Below, piece after piece: positions 16,456 through 25,649 of a DNA stretch of 38,547 bases (positions are counted from its first letter, which is position 1; every line of letters starts with the position of its first letter). The stretch spans positions 1 through 38,547 of the forward strand of contig JAUYFG010000095.1 in the NCBI GenBank assembly GCA_030690985.1, in the 5' to 3' direction. Origin of the DNA: Pseudomonadota bacterium. GTDB taxonomy: Bacteria; Pseudomonadota; Gammaproteobacteria; Burkholderiales; Thiobacillaceae. The notes beneath the pieces were generated by a model, which saw only the letters and a program-made list of their open reading frames with translations, had not been told where the DNA came from and did no database searches. The translations under genes were made by a program, and so were the position numbers.

Positions 16456-16905
16456 ATGTCGCGACGCGTTATTGCCATCGCCTTGATCTGCTTCTCCGCC
16501 ACTGCTCTGGCTCTGCCTCCCACGGCCAAGGACAACCGCATCGCCATCCAGGTCAGCGCGAGCGAGCGTAATCAGGTGCTCTACGAGATGCGGGAATACC
16601 TGCACAGCCTTTTCAACATACACAACGCCCTGGCGAATAAAGACATGAAAGCGGTCGGGGTTTCGACCAGGCCGATGACAGGCCTGCTGGAGAACCTGCC
16701 CGCCGGTATCTCGGCCAAAGCGCCGGAAGCCTTCACCCAGTTGGCTATCGGTATGAATGAGATTCTGACCGTCATGGCTCGCGACGCGGAAACCAAGGGC
16801 GACATGAGCCTGACACAAAGCCAGATGGCGGAACTGATGACCTACTGTTCAGGCTGCCACGACACCTTCCGTTTCGATCTTCGCGCGAACCGGCCACAAA
16901 AATAG
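16456..16905 (+). CDS. Periplasmic c-type cytochrome with C-terminal haem motif
   Basis: The 149-residue protein has a Sec signal peptide (MSRRVIAIALICFSATALAL) and a helical body. It has a single CSGCH haem-attachment motif at 131-135, only 14 residues from the C-terminus, followed by DTFRFD. A C-terminal CxxCH after a four-helix bundle is the layout of class II cytochromes (cytochrome c' and relatives), and methionines such as the one in the amphipathic N-terminal helix could give a sixth ligand. It is expected to carry electrons or bind a small gas ligand in the periplasm. GGGAG at 16446-16450 supports the ATG at 16456. It is a single-gene unit with no redox partners adjacent. Confidence 0.8.
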   Translation: MSRRVIAIALICFSATALALPPTAKDNRIAIQVSASERNQVLYEMREYLHSLFNIHNALANKDMKAVGVSTRPMTGLLENLPAGISAKAPEAFTQLAIGMNEILTVMARDAETKGDMSLTQSQMAELMTYCSGCHDTFRFDLRANRPQK

Positions 16906-16939
16906 GCTCTATGTGATTCGTAGTGGGTAACGCGTTGCC

Positions 16940-17078
16940 GTAGGAGCGGGCCTCCACCCGCAAGGGGCACGCCGGATTCGTAAAGCCGCTGAAGCGGCAA
17001 CGACTCCGCTGCCCGCGATTGGCGGCGGCTATCGCGGGCAAGCCCGCTCCTACGACGCGGCCAACTGCGGTTTTTAGG
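16940..17078. repeat. Class D REPIN joined to the end of a CCTA...TAGG element
   Basis: GTAGGAGCGGGC (16940) and its inverse GCCCGCTCCTAC (to 17053) form a REPIN of the GAGCGGGC-type known from Pseudomonas REPs. The 69 bases 17010-17078 match 25452-25520 with one visible difference. They extend past the REPIN to CAACTGCGGTTTTTAGG, so the shared unit is larger than the REPIN. The other end of the element is not recognisable here. Confidence 0.75.
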
Positions 17079-17099
17079 TTCGACGAAGATGAGCCGGCA

Positions 17100-20000
17100 T
17101 TACAGCGCCATCCTGACCGCGTCTTCCACATCCACAGCAACCGGTCGCGAAACCCCCGGTTCGGGCATGGTGATGCCGACCAGGTTGTGCGCCATTTCCA
17201 TGGTCAGGCGGTTGTGGGTGATGAACAGGAACTGGGTTTTCGCCGACATCTTGGTGACCAGGGCGCAGTAGCGCTCGGTATTGCTGTCGTCCAGGGGCGC
17301 GTCGACTTCGTCGAGCAGGCAGAACGGCGCCGGGTTGAGGCGAAAAAAGGCGAACACCAGGGACAAGGCGGTAAGCGCTTTCTCGCCGCCGGAGAGGAGG
17401 TGGATGGAGCTGTTCTTCTTGCCCGGCGGTTGTGCCAGCACGGTGAGGCCGGCGTCGAGGATTTCATCGCCGGTGAGCGTGAGTTGCGCTTCGCCACCGC
17501 CGAATAATTCAGTGAACAGCACTTTGAATTCGCGGCTGACCTTGTCGTAGGTTTCTTTCAGGCGGCTGCGGGTTTCCGCGTCGATGCGGCGGATGGCTTC
17601 TTCCAGCGTATTGGCGGCGGTTTCAAGGTCTTCGGCCTGGGCATCAAGATACTGTTTGCGCTCCTGTGTAGCCGTGAGTTCGTCGAGCGCAGCCATATTG
17701 ACCGGGCCAAGCGCCGCAATCTCGGCTTCCAGGCGGGTGAGCTCGTTTTTCAGCCAGGTTTCGCCACGGGTGGCAATGGCGGCCGCCTGCGCCGCCGTTT
17801 CCAGTTCTGCTTCCAGCACACCTTCCAGTGCTTCCGTATAGCGCGCTTCGTTGAGCTGGGCTTCCTGCAACTTCAGTTCCAGCGCGACTTCGCGTTCCTT
17901 GAGCGGCTCCAGGGCGCGTTCGCCGGTGATCCGCGCCGTGTCGAGGTCGCGCAGGGCGGCGTTGGCGCCTTCCAGGGCTTCGCGCGCGGTGGTCAGGGTG
18001 ACTTCGGCGACCTGGCGGCCTGCCAGGGCGGCATCCAGCGCGGCCAGGGTGGGGGTTTCCTGGGCCTGATCGAGTTCCGCCTGTAACCGTTCGAAGGCCT
18101 GGGCCAGGTCTTGCAGGCCACGCGCGGCGCGCTGCTTGTGCTCGTCCAGGTCTTTCAGGCGGGCGCTGAGGGAGCGCACCAGGAAGGCGGCTTCCTGCGC
18201 TTCCCGCTCGGCCTGGCGCTGGCTTTCGCGCACGCCGTGCAGCTTCTGCTCGGCGGCCTGGCGCGCGGCGCGCGCGCTGTCCAGACGTTCACGCGCTGCG
18301 TCGTGCTCCAGGCTGGCCTCGCGCCGGCGCTCGCTGGCGTCGTTCCAGGCGGCTTCTTCCACGGCCATCTGATCGTAGAGCTCGTTCAGTTCCTTTGCGA
18401 CCTGGGCGCGGCGCTCGGCCACCCGTCGCGCGGCTTCCTGTACCCGCACCAGGCTGACCTGCAATTCGTGCACCTGGTTCTGCGCCTGCGCCAGTTGCGT
18501 TTGCAAGGCCTCACCCTGGCGCCGCGCGGTTTGCTGCGCGGACTCGGCCTGAATGACTGCTTCAGCCACTTCTTCGACAGCGGACTGTGCCAGTTCCAGA
18601 GATTCTTCCAGCCGTTCGATTTCCCGCACCCGCGCGATCAGGCCCTGATGCCCTTTCTCCGGCGCGTTGAAAATCAGGCTGTCGCGGCTGACCCGGTGGC
18701 CTTCACGGGTGGCGATGAAGCCGCCGGGCGGCAGGCTGCTGCGCTGCGCGATGGCGTGCTGCAGGGTGTCGGTGGCATAGGCCAGGGCCAGGCGGTCGGC
18801 GAGAAAACGGGCGATGAGGGGATCGTCTGTGTGGATAAGGTCGGCGAGGGGCGCCAAAAAATCGACCGTAGGGTGCGCCGTGCGCACCGGCTCGGCTGCG
18901 ATGGATTCAACGGTGCGCGCGGCGCACCCTACGGGGAGCAACAGTTCGAACCGCGCTTCCGGCGGCTGCTCCGCCCACGACGCTTCGGCTGCCACCGCCA
19001 ACGCCGCCATCGCTTCGCCCAAGGCCGCTTCCACGGCGGTTTCCCAGCCCTCTTCCACCCGTATCTGTTGCCACAGGCGCGGCACCGACTCCAGGCCCAG
19101 GCGTGCCAGCCAGGCCGCACCCCCGCTTTCCGCCTGATGCGCGCTGTTTTGCAGTTTCTTCAAGGCGCCGACTTCCGCCTCAAGGCGGTGTAGTTCGCGG
19201 CTGGCGGCGTCCTGCGCCTGACGCGCCTGGCGCAAGCGCGCTTCCTGTTGCGGCCACTCGCCACGCGCGGTTTCCAGATACTCGCGCAGGCGTTCCACCC
19301 GTTCCTGCTCGGTTTCCAGATCCATCTGCTGGCGCTCGACTTCGGCTGCGTCGTTTTCCGCCAGACGTTCCTGTTCCTGCATCAACCTGAGTTCGCGCGC
19401 CTTCAACTGGTTGAGGGCGCGCTCCGCGTGGGCGGCGTTGGCTTCCTCCAGTTGCGCGGCCTGCTCGAACTGGGCCATTTCCCGCTGCACCTCGGCGACG
19501 GCGGCCTGCGTCGCACGCCAGGTGGCATCGACTTCGGGCAGGTTGTCGCTGGCCTGAATGGCACGCTCAGACAGCATCTCTTCCTGCTCCTCGGCCTGAT
19601 CCAGATCGAAGCGGCGTTGTTCAATTTCGGCTTCAGCCGCCTGTTGTTCGGCCTGGGTGGCGGCTTGCCGCTCGCCGGAAAGGCGAATGTCCTGCGCCAG
19701 GCGTTCGCGGGTGGCATGCAGGTGGCGCAACTCCTGTTCCACTCGGGACACTTCGCCGCTTTCCGCATAGAACCGCGCCTGTGCCTGGTTGAGGGTTTCA
19801 GTGGCATTGAACTGGTCGAGCCGGCGGCTTTCCAGGTCGGATTCAAGACGGCGCAGATCCGCAGTCCTGGCTTCGATGTCGTTGCGCGCGGCTTCTCTCT
19901 GCCGAGCCAGTTCAGCTTGACGCGCCTGTGCTTCGCGTTTGCGGGTGAGCGCCAGGAAGTGGGTCTTGAGACTGCGGTCGGCATCCAGTCCAAAAAAGCG

Positions 20001-20648
20001 GCGTGCCACTTCGGCCTGCACGGAGAGCTTTTCCAGTTGCCGGCCGAGTTCCTCGCGGATGTCGGAAACCCGATCCAGATTTTCTCGGGTATCGCGCAAG
20101 CGATATTCGGTTTCCTTGCGCCGTTCCTTGTACCTGGACACCCCCGCCGCTTCTTCCAGGAAGCCGCGCAATTCCTCCGGTTTGGCTTCGATGATGCGCG
20201 AGATCATGCCCTGCTCGATGATCGCGTAGGCATCGCCACCGAGGCCGGTACCGAGGAACAGATCGGCCATGTCACGCTTGCGGACCTGGACGTTGTTGAC
20301 CCAGTAACTGGAATCGCCGCTGCGGGTCAGCATCCGCTTGACCGCGATTTCCGCGTATTGCGACCACTGCCCCGCCGCCTTGCCGGCGCTGTTGTCGAAC
20401 AGGAGTTCAACCGACGCCCGCGATGCCGGCTTGCGCCCGGAGGAACCGTTGAAAATCACATCCTGCATGCTGGCGCCGCGCAACTCGCGCGCCTTCGATT
20501 CACCCAGCACCCAGCGCACCGCGTCGATCACGTTCGACTTGCCGCAGCCATTCGGCCCGACGATGCCGGTCAACTGCGCGCCGGCGGGAAGCGTCACCGG
20601 ATCGACAAACGATTTGAAGCCGGCGATGTGGATGTGTTTGAGGCGCAA
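17100..20648 (-). CDS. smc: Chromosome segregation protein SMC
   Basis: The 1182-residue protein is a complete SMC ATPase: Walker [21 protein letters not shown] near the N-terminus, two long coiled-coil arms flanking a hinge (about 500-660), and the C-terminal signature [18 protein letters not shown] with Walker [16 protein letters not shown]. It organises and segregates the chromosome, normally with ScpA/ScpB, which are not in this window. Translation starts at TTG (20648) giving [15 protein letters not shown]; no better start exists. Residues 573-594, in the hinge region, are encoded by a class F REPIN (18868-18932) that keeps the frame open. It is divergent from queF across a 71-bp gap. 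Confidence 0.96.
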   Translation of the reverse strand: MRLKHIHIAGFKSFVDPVTLPAGAQLTGIVGPNGCGKSNVIDAVRWVLGESKARELRGASMQDVIFNGSSGRKPASRASVELLFDNSAGKAAGQWSQYAEIAVKRMLTRSGDSSYWVNNVQVRKRDMADLFLGTGLGGDAYAIIEQGMISRIIEAKPEELRGFLEEAAGVSRYKERRKETEYRLRDTRENLDRVSDIREELGRQLEKLSVQAEVARRFFGLDADRSLKTHFLALTRKREAQARQAELARQREAARNDIEARTADLRRLESDLESRRLDQFNATETLNQAQARFYAESGEVSRVEQELRHLHATRERLAQDIRLSGERQAATQAEQQAAEAEIEQRRFDLDQAEEQEEMLSERAIQASDNLPEVDATWRATQAAVAEVQREMAQFEQAAQLEEANAAHAERALNQLKARELRLMQEQERLAENDAAEVERQQMDLETEQERVERLREYLETARGEWPQQEARLRQARQAQDAASRELHRLEAEVGALKKLQNSAHQAESGGAAWLARLGLESVPRLWQQIRVEEGWETAVEAALGEAMAALAVAAEASWAEQPPEARFELLLPVGCAARTVESIAAEPVRTAHPTVDFLAPLADLIHTDDPLIARFLADRLALAYATDTLQHAIAQRSSLPPGGFIATREGHRVSRDSLIFNAPEKGHQGLIARVREIERLEESLELAQSAVEEVAEAVIQAESAQQTARRQGEALQTQLAQAQNQVHELQVSLVRVQEAARRVAERRAQVAKELNELYDQMAVEEAAWNDASERRREASLEHDAARERLDSARAARQAAEQKLHGVRESQRQAEREAQEAAFLVRSLSARLKDLDEHKQRAARGLQDLAQAFERLQAELDQAQETPTLAALDAALAGRQVAEVTLTTAREALEGANAALRDLDTARITGERALEPLKEREVALELKLQEAQLNEARYTEALEGVLEAELETAAQAAAIATRGETWLKNELTRLEAEIAALGPVNMAALDELTATQERKQYLDAQAEDLETAANTLEEAIRRIDAETRSRLKETYDKVSREFKVLFTELFGGGEAQLTLTGDEILDAGLTVLAQPPGKKNSSIHLLSGGEKALTALSLVFAFFRLNPAPFCLLDEVDAPLDDSNTERYCALVTKMSAKTQFLFITHNRLTMEMAHNLVGITMPEPGVSRPVAVDVEDAVRMAL
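18868..18932. repeat. Class F REPIN inside the smc hinge coding region
   Basis: GTAGGGTGCGCCGTGCGCACC at 18868 (first 20 bases perfect) faces GGTGCGCGCGGCGCACCCTAC ending at 18932, around a 23-bp spacer. On the minus strand it is translated as [20 protein letters not shown] then PT, between LLLP and [10 protein letters not shown]. It is a hairpin pair with GTAG heads, like the intergenic REPINs. Confidence 0.8.
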
Positions 20649-20680
20649 GGGCAGTGGCGAGTGCGGGTTGGTCGGGCGGC

Positions 20681-20686
20681 TATAAT
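20681..20686 (+). promoter_or_regulatory. Candidate -10 box for queF
   Basis: A perfect TATAAT followed by CCGCCGCGCATTCTA lies 34 bases before the queF start in the smc-queF divergent gap. No good -35 is present at the proper distance, so support is limited to the -10 and position. Confidence 0.4.
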
Positions 20687-20719
20687 CCGCCGCGCATTCT
20701 ACTTTTTCTCTCTGCCCCC

Positions 20720-21139
20720 ATGCCTAGCCAAGCCTGCAAAACCCTGGAAACCTTCGACAATCCGAACCCCAGCCGCGATTACCACATCCATATGGAAATC
20801 CCGGAGTTCACCTGCCTGTGCCCAAAAACCGGGCAACCGGATTTCGCCACGTTGTATCTGGACACCATCCCCGACCAGCGCTGCGTGGAATTGAAGAGCC
20901 TCAAGCTCTACATCTGGTCGTTCCGCGAGGAAGGGCATTTCCACGAAGACGTCACCAATCGCATCCTCGACGACTTGGTGCGCGCCAGCGATCCGCGCTT
21001 CATGCGCCTGACCGCGAAGTTTTATGTGCGCGGCGGCATTTTCACCAACGTCGTCGCCGAGTACCGCAAACCCGGCTGGGAGCCGGCACCGCGTGTCGAA
21101 CTCAGCCAGTTCGCGGGCAATTCCAATACGCGCGGCTGA
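20720..21139 (+). CDS. queF: NADPH-dependent 7-cyano-7-deazaguanine reductase
   Basis: The 139-residue protein is a short-form QueF of the tunnelling fold. It reduces preQ0 to preQ1 in queuosine synthesis. The signature elements are the nucleophilic cysteine in the [13 protein letters not shown] segment, [16 protein letters not shown] with the substrate-binding glutamate, [17 protein letters not shown] and the C-terminal [12 protein letters not shown] choose ATG at 20720 ([18 protein letters not shown]); in-frame sequence further upstream overlaps the promoter. No other queuosine gene is adjacent. A class E palindrome follows the gene. Confidence 0.95.
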   Translation: MPSQACKTLETFDNPNPSRDYHIHMEIPEFTCLCPKTGQPDFATLYLDTIPDQRCVELKSLKLYIWSFREEGHFHEDVTNRILDDLVRASDPRFMRLTAKFYVRGGIFTNVVAEYRKPGWEPAPRVELSQFAGNSNTRG

Positions 21140-21156
21140 GGCTCCACTATGGCGAT

Positions 21157-21184
21157 GTAGCGCCGGCGAGGACGCCGGCGCTAC
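21157..21184. repeat. Class E REP palindrome
   Basis: GTAGCGCCGGCG, AGGA loop, CGCCGGCGCTAC: a perfect 12-bp stem with GTAG at one foot and CTAC at the other. It is followed by AAAAACCCGG and sits between the convergent queF and ParA-type genes, where it may end transcription. Confidence 0.75.
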
Positions 21185-21198
21185 AAAAACCCGGCGCA

Positions 21199-21858
21199 TC
21201 ACACGCCCTCCCCGTTCAGCAGCCTTTCCACTTCACGCCGTAGCGCCTCCAGTTCCATGATCGCCATCCCGGCACGCGACCCCAGCGCCGCGATGGTTGC
21301 ACCCAGGGCCGCGCACTGGCGGTAGGCGGTGCGGCTTTTCAGGCTGGCGGCCAGCAGGGGAATACCGAATTCCGGCAGCATGCCCATCACCTCGCGCGCC
21401 AGCACCGTGTTCGGCTGCATCTGATTGACCACCAGGCGGGCCAGCAACTGAGGATTCTTGTGGCGTGCATCGACGATGGCTTCGCGGATACGCACCGAGG
21501 CCCACAAATCCAGAGGAGAGGGAATCACCGGCACCAGGGCGAGGTCGGCGATGCGCAGGGCGCTTTGCGTCACTGGCGCGGCGGCGGCCGGCGGACTGTC
21601 GATGACGATGTAGTCGTAGGCATCGCGCCGGCGGCGCAAGGCTTTGTGCAACTTGCCTTCCTCGCCGGAAACATCTTCCACCGTGGCAGGGAAACCCTCC
21701 CCCATGCCGGCCCAGTGCAGGGCGGTGTTCTGGGGATCGGCATCGGCCACCAATACCGTGTGGCCGGCATCCGCCAGGCTGCCCGCCAGCAACATGGCCA
21801 GGGTGGTTTTCCCTGCCCCGCCCTTCTGATTCACAACAGCGATAATTTTTGCGCTCAC
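21199..21858 (-). CDS. Orphan ParA/MinD-type P-loop ATPase
   Basis: The 219-residue protein begins [20 protein letters not shown] with the deviant Walker A KGGAGKT. It continues with [15 protein letters not shown] (switch I/A' region) and [11 protein letters not shown] (Walker B), then [14 protein letters not shown], as in the short ParA subgroup lacking an N-terminal DNA-binding domain. Such ATPases position plasmids, chromosomes, chemotaxis arrays or microcompartments on the nucleoid. No parB, cargo or centromere-like repeats are adjacent, so the cargo is unknown. The start is GTG at 21858, supported by GGGAG seven bases upstream; longer in-frame starts overlap the fabI promoter. It is divergent from fabI. 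Confidence 0.85.
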   Translation of the reverse strand: MSAKIIAVVNQKGGAGKTTLAMLLAGSLADAGHTVLVADADPQNTALHWAGMGEGFPATVEDVSGEEGKLHKALRRRRDAYDYIVIDSPPAAAAPVTQSALRIADLALVPVIPSPLDLWASVRIREAIVDARHKNPQLLARLVVNQMQPNTVLAREVMGMLPEFGIPLLAASLKSRTAYRQCAALGATIAALGSRAGMAIMELEALRREVERLLNGEGV

Positions 21859-21924
21859 GACATCACTCCCTATTTCAACCGGCGGGATGGTAGCGCCGAC
21901 CTGCGACCCTTGCAGTGCTACAGG

Positions 21925-21930
21925 TATAAT
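21925..21930 (+). promoter_or_regulatory. Candidate -10 box for fabI
   Basis: TATAAT followed by CCGCGCCG lies 31 bases before the fabI ATG, the same arrangement as before queF (TATAATCCGCCGCG). The -35 is not convincing. Confidence 0.4.
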
Positions 21931-21961
21931 CCGCGCCGTTTCACTAACCGAGTACCGCGAC

Positions 21962-22756
21962 ATGGGCTTTCTCTCCGGCAAAAAAATTCTTATCACCGGT
22001 CTGATCAGCAACCGCTCCATTGCTTACGGCGTGGCCAAATGCTGCCACCGCGAGGGTGCGGAACTGGCATTCACCTATCAGGGCGAAAAGGTCAAGGACC
22101 GGGTCATGGGACTGGTTCGGGAATTCAGCGGCGGCGAGCCGCTGGTGTTTCCCTGCGACGTCGCCAGCGATGAAGAAATCACCGCGCTGTTCGAGAACCT
22201 GGGCAAACACTGGGATGGCCTCGATGGCCTGGTTCACTCGATTGCCTTCGTACCCAAGGATGCGCTGGTCGGCAGCTACATCGACAACGTCACCCGGGAA
22301 AACTTCCGTATCGCCCACGACATTTCCAGTTACTCCTTCACCGGTCTGGCCAAGGCCGCCCTGCCCATGATGCAAGGCCGTAAGGGCGCCATGCTGACCA
22401 TGACCTACCTGGGCGCGGTACGCTCGGTGCCGCACTACAACGTCATGGGCCTGGCCAAGGCCAGTCTGGAAACCAGTGTCTACTATCTTGCTTCCAGCCT
22501 GGGGCCGCGCGGCATCCGCGTGAACGGCCTCTCTGCCGGCCCGATCAAGACCCTGGCCGCTTCCGGCATCGCCGACTTCAACAAGCTCCTGGCCTGGGGT
22601 GAACAACACTCGCCGCTACGCCGCAACGTGACCATCGAAGAGGTCGGCAACGTCGCCGCTTTCCTGATGTCCGACCTGGCTTCCGGTGTGACCGGCGAAA
22701 TCAGCTATGTGGATTCCGGCTTCAACAGCACGGCCGGCTTGTCGGTGGACGACTGA
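21962..22756 (+). CDS. fabI: Enoyl-[acyl-carrier-protein] reductase (NADH)
   Basis: The 264-residue short-chain dehydrogenase-type enzyme performs the last reduction of fatty-acid elongation. Diagnostic features are the FabI-type cofactor loop [36 protein letters not shown], and the active-site tyrosine-lysine pair spaced six apart in [29 protein letters not shown] and [11 protein letters not shown] follow. This is the triclosan-sensitive class. The ATG at 21962 starts [13 protein letters not shown], as usual. The stop codon lies within the short duplication that flanks an inserted element just downstream, so the 3' end of this gene was the insertion target. Confidence 0.96.
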   Translation: MGFLSGKKILITGLISNRSIAYGVAKCCHREGAELAFTYQGEKVKDRVMGLVREFSGGEPLVFPCDVASDEEITALFENLGKHWDGLDGLVHSIAFVPKDALVGSYIDNVTRENFRIAHDISSYSFTGLAKAALPMMQGRKGAMLTMTYLGAVRSVPHYNVMGLAKASLETSVYYLASSLGPRGIRVNGLSAGPIKTLAASGIADFNKLLAWGEQHSPLRRNVTIEEVGNVAAFLMSDLASGVTGEISYVDSGFNSTAGLSVDD

Positions 22757-22758
22757 AC

Positions 22759-22940
22759 CGTGCTTATCGGGTTAACACACACACCCACTACCGGTAGTGA
22801 CGTAGGTTGGGCAAAGCGAAGCGTGCCCAACGAACCGCCACGATGTTGGGCACGCGCAGCGACGCCCAACCTACGGCGCCATGCCACGAAATCACGAGCC
22901 TCTACATCTAGTGGGTGTGTGTGACAACCCGATAAGCACG
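22759..22940. mobile_element. 182-bp element with long terminal repeats, target duplication and nested REPIN
   Basis: The outer ends are CGTGCTTATCGGGTT...CACACACACCCACTA and its inverse, about 31 bp with few mismatches. GACTGAAC(C) occurs immediately on both sides (22751-22759 and 22941-22949), an 8-9 bp target duplication that includes the fabI stop. No coding capacity is seen. A class A REPIN lies inside at 22802-22874. A diverged relative is at 16043-16190. This is a non-autonomous element; its family is unknown. Confidence 0.8.
22802..22874. repeat. Class A REPIN nested in a larger element
   Basis: GTAGGTTGGGC at 22802 and its inverse ending CTAC at 22874. The right arm carries GCGCAGCGACGCCC instead of GCTTCGCTTTGCCC, so the two arms no longer pair perfectly. 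Confidence 0.8.
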
Positions 22941-22964
22941 GACTGAACCACCACGCAGGACGAG

Positions 22965-22992
22965 AAAAAAGCCGGGCATGCCCGGCTTTTTT
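22965..22992. terminator. Bidirectional rho-independent terminator
   Basis: Six A, GCCGGGC, AT, GCCCGGC, six T (stem 22971-22986). It can end fabI on the plus strand and ppiD on the minus strand, which converge here. Confidence 0.85.
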
Positions 22993-23021
22993 CATGGTGC
23001 GCCAGAGCTACCCGAGGCGGA

Positions 23022-24896
23022 TCACTCCGCCTTGGGCTCCAGGGCACTCGGCTCGATCTTGATCTTGGCGTTGGCCTTGAGGTTTTCCAGATAGGCGCGC
23101 ATTTCCTCCTGAGCGACCAGGCGACGGACATCGTTGCGGATACGCTTGGCCATATCCGGTTGGGCCTGGCCCGCCGTGACCCGGTTGATGCGGTATACCC
23201 GATAGCCTTCAGCCGTCTCGGCGCCGACATAAGCCGGCAGTTTGTCGGTGGCGGTCCGGAAGATGGACTTGACTGCTTGCGGCGGGAGGTTGAGGGGTTG
23301 CATCCGGGACACGGTCATCGCCGCAGACCAGTTGATCGCCTGGTCGGTAGCCGCATTCCCCAGCGCTTTCTTGCCGGCTTCGATCGCCAGTTTGCGCGCC
23401 ATCTCCGCGCTTAGTTTCAGGCGAATTTCACCCGCCACCTCGGCCACTGGCCGCTGTCCGGCGGGACGGTAGTCGATCACGCGCGCGGACACCAGCGTAT
23501 TGGGCGCGACTTCAATGGCTTCGCCGTTCTGCCGCTTCTTCAGCGCATCTTCCGAAAACAGCGCTTCCAGCAGGCGCTCATTGGCCAGGGGCGCGGTGGC
23601 CGACTTGCGGTTGAACCAGCCGCTTTCCTGCACCGTCAGGCCGAACTCCTTGGCCGCCGGAGCCAGACTGTCGGGCTGCTCGTAAACCATGTTGCTGAAA
23701 CGCTCGGCCGTTTCAACAAAGCGACGCTGCGCCTCCTGCTGCCTGAGTTCCTTCTGGATGTCGCCCTTGGCTACCTCGTAACCGATCTTGGCACCGGGCA
23801 CGATGCCGTCGAGACGGATGATGTGATAACCGAACTGGGTTTCCACAAGCTCGCTGATGGCGCCCAGTTTCATCTGGAACGTCGCGTCGGAGAAAGGTTT
23901 GACCATCATGTCACGGGTGAAGGAACCGAGATCGCCACCCTTTTCTCCGGAAGCCGGATCTTGTGAATGCTTGCGCGCCAGTTCACCGAACTGTGCGGGT
24001 GCCTTCTTCACTTCGGCCAGAATCTGCTCGGCTTTGGCCCTGATCACCGCGCGCGCCTTCGCATCGGCGCCGGCATCGATCTTGATCAGAATGTGGCTGG
24101 CGCGGCGGCGTTCCGGCTCCTGAAAACGAGCGGCATTTGCCTCATGGAATTTGTGCGCCAGCTCATCACTGATCTGCACTTTCTCTTCCAGCACCGCCTG
24201 GGACAAGACCAGATACTGCACGCGTAGCGAGGCGGGAGTCGCGTAGTCGTTCTTGTGAGCGTCGTACTCGGCTTGTACCGCCTTGTCGTCGACACTGGCG
24301 GACTTCAGGAAGTCCTTGCGGTCGAAACCGGCCTCATTCACTTCACGCTGCTGCGCGAGCAGTGCATTCAAACGAACGGCAGTGGGCATGGGCGCTACGG
24401 CGCCTTCGCCGTAACCGATCTGTACCTGCTTGAGCAACAGATCCTGGGCAATCATCGCCATGAGATTCTGTTGGCTCATGCCTTGAGCGCGTAGCCAGGA
24501 GTCCAGACGTGCCTGAGAGAACTTGCCCGCTTCCTGGAAGATTTCGATGCCCGCGAGAACAGCCTGCACCTGCGGGTCGAGGACGGTAAAACCAGCCTTC
24601 TGCGCCGCCTGCGACAGCAGACTGGTATTGACCATCTGCTCCAGCACTTTGGCGCGCAACGCCTTGTCTTCCACCTTGGCGCCCATCTCCTGCTTTATCG
24701 CATCAGCCTGTTCCTTGAGCGTCTTGATGAACTCGCGCTGGCTGATCTCTTCGTCGTTGACTTTGGCCGCGGGCGGCTCCTGGCCACTATTGCCGAAGTA
24801 ACCCTCAACACCCCATACGGCAAAGGTCAGTGCGATCAACCCCAGAATGACGCGAGCAATCCAGCCCTGGGCACGTTCTCGTATGGCTTCTAGCAT
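23022..24896 (-). CDS. ppiD: Periplasmic folding chaperone / peptidyl-prolyl isomerase PpiD
   Basis: The 624-residue protein has one N-terminal inner-membrane anchor (WIARVILGLIALTFAVWGVE) and a SurA_N-like chaperone region (VNDEEISQREFIKTLKEQ, QMVNTSLLSQAAQKAGF). A parvulin domain (RRASHILIKIDAGADAKARA through FGELARKHSQDPASGEKGGD, about 265-360) and a second helical chaperone region to the C-terminus follow. It helps fold proteins leaving the Sec translocon. ATG at 24896 (MLEAIRERAQGW) is the family's usual start; a nine-residue extension overlaps the tRNA terminator. It lies immediately downstream of tRNA-Asp but is separated from it by a terminator. Confidence 0.93.
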   Translation of the reverse strand: MLEAIRERAQGWIARVILGLIALTFAVWGVEGYFGNSGQEPPAAKVNDEEISQREFIKTLKEQADAIKQEMGAKVEDKALRAKVLEQMVNTSLLSQAAQKAGFTVLDPQVQAVLAGIEIFQEAGKFSQARLDSWLRAQGMSQQNLMAMIAQDLLLKQVQIGYGEGAVAPMPTAVRLNALLAQQREVNEAGFDRKDFLKSASVDDKAVQAEYDAHKNDYATPASLRVQYLVLSQAVLEEKVQISDELAHKFHEANAARFQEPERRRASHILIKIDAGADAKARAVIRAKAEQILAEVKKAPAQFGELARKHSQDPASGEKGGDLGSFTRDMMVKPFSDATFQMKLGAISELVETQFGYHIIRLDGIVPGAKIGYEVAKGDIQKELRQQEAQRRFVETAERFSNMVYEQPDSLAPAAKEFGLTVQESGWFNRKSATAPLANERLLEALFSEDALKKRQNGEAIEVAPNTLVSARVIDYRPAGQRPVAEVAGEIRLKLSAEMARKLAIEAGKKALGNAATDQAINWSAAMTVSRMQPLNLPPQAVKSIFRTATDKLPAYVGAETAEGYRVYRINRVTAGQAQPDMAKRIRNDVRRLVAQEEMRAYLENLKANAKIKIEPSALEPKAE

Positions 24897-24921
24897 GGCG
24901 TTGGCAAGGCAAAAAAAGTTC

Positions 24922-24950
24922 AAAAAAAAAAGGCGAACTCGCGTTCGCCT
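24922..24950 (-). terminator. Rho-independent terminator after tRNA-Asp
   Basis: On the minus strand AGGCGAAC, CGCGA-like tetraloop, GTTCGCCT, then a run of nine or more T (24930-24922). It separates the tRNA transcript from ppiD. Confidence 0.85.
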
Positions 24951-24959
24951 TTGAGGTGT

Positions 24960-25036
24960 TGGCGGAGTGGACGGGACTCGAACCCGCGACCCCCGGCGTG
25001 ACAGGCCGGTATTCTAACCAACTGAACTACCACTCC
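24960..25036 (-). tRNA. tRNA-Asp (GTC)
   Basis: The reverse complement begins GGAGTGGTAGTTCAGTTGG and ends CCACTCC-G-CCA. All arms are present: acceptor GGAGTGG/CCACTCC, D arm, anticodon stem CCGGC/GCCGG with loop CTGTCAC (anticodon GTC at 25002-25000), and T arm GCGGGTTCGAGTCCCGT. CCA is encoded (24962-24960). Total 77 nt with CCA. Confidence 0.98.
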
Positions 25037-25313
25037 ATGTACTGCTTTGTTACTTCAATTTCGTTGCGGTTGTTCTAGGCAACTGCGAAGCGACAGCATT
25101 GTAGCCACGAGAATTTCCGTCCGCAAGGAGATTTCACGACTTGGAGCGATGTTTTTCCGCCCAATCCGAACACACCGAAGCCGAATTCATCGCCGTGCAA
25201 TATAGATAGGCGGCACCCGGTGGTTCAGGGCTCCTGTCGGCCTCAGGTCAGGCCATCGAGTCCATCCACCAACAAAAACCATGAATCGACGCTCCCCCTC
25301 AAAAACCCTTGAA

Positions 25314-25520
25314 CCTAGAAACCTCAGTTGACTGCATCTTGTTTACCGGGATACCGCATGGCTACAGGTGCTGGAGGCCATGAGGACGCTCACCATTTGG
25401 GTGAATCCGGGTTGCGGCCGTAGGAGCGGGCTCTTGTGCCCTTTGAGGGTATGCCCGCGATTGGCGGCGGCTATCGCGGGCAAGCCCGCTCCTACGACGC
25501 GGCTAACTGCGGTTTTTAGG
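25314..25520. mobile_element. 207-bp CCTA...TAGG miniature element with nested class D REPIN
   Basis: The left end is CCTAGAAACCTCAGTTGAC; the right end read inversely is CCTAAAAACCGCAGTTAGC, matching at about 14 of the first 17 positions. The flanks are TTGAA on the left and TGGAA on the right, a possible imperfect 5-bp duplication. Related pieces are at 77-93, 15336-15380 and 17010-17078. There is no coding capacity. The CCT-type ends and 4-5 bp duplication would fit an IS1380-like mobiliser, but this is unproven. Confidence 0.65.
25420..25495. repeat. REPIN, class D (GTAGGAGCGGGC), nested
   Basis: GTAGGAGCGGGC at 25420 and GCCCGCTCCTAC ending 25495, with inner TGCCCGCGA/TCGCGGGCA pairing. 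The arm sequence is close to the well-known REP of Pseudomonas putida (GAGCGGGCTTGCCCGCGA type). Confidence 0.8.
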
Positions 25521-25557
25521 TGGAACGTGGTCACGCCGATTCCCCCGGATATCCCGG

Positions 25558-25587
25558 TTGCCCCTGGCTGGGCCGTCCTGCTAGAAT
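25558..25587 (+). promoter_or_regulatory. Sigma-70-type promoter for rpsB
   Basis: TTGCCC (25558-25563), an 18-base spacer and TAGAAT (25582-25587), followed by a G+C-rich discriminator GCGCGCC as is usual for growth-rate-controlled translation genes. The leader would be about 140 bases. Confidence 0.6.
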
Positions 25588-25649
25588 GCGCGCCGCTTTG
25601 CGCACGGCCACTCGGCATTCAGCCAGGCCCGGCCATAGCGAAATCCACA

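Noticed and set aside
17010-17078. A complete element around the cytochrome-smc gap
   Set aside because: Only the TAGG end and REPIN are recognisable; no matching CCTA end could be found to the left, so I annotate only the repeat.
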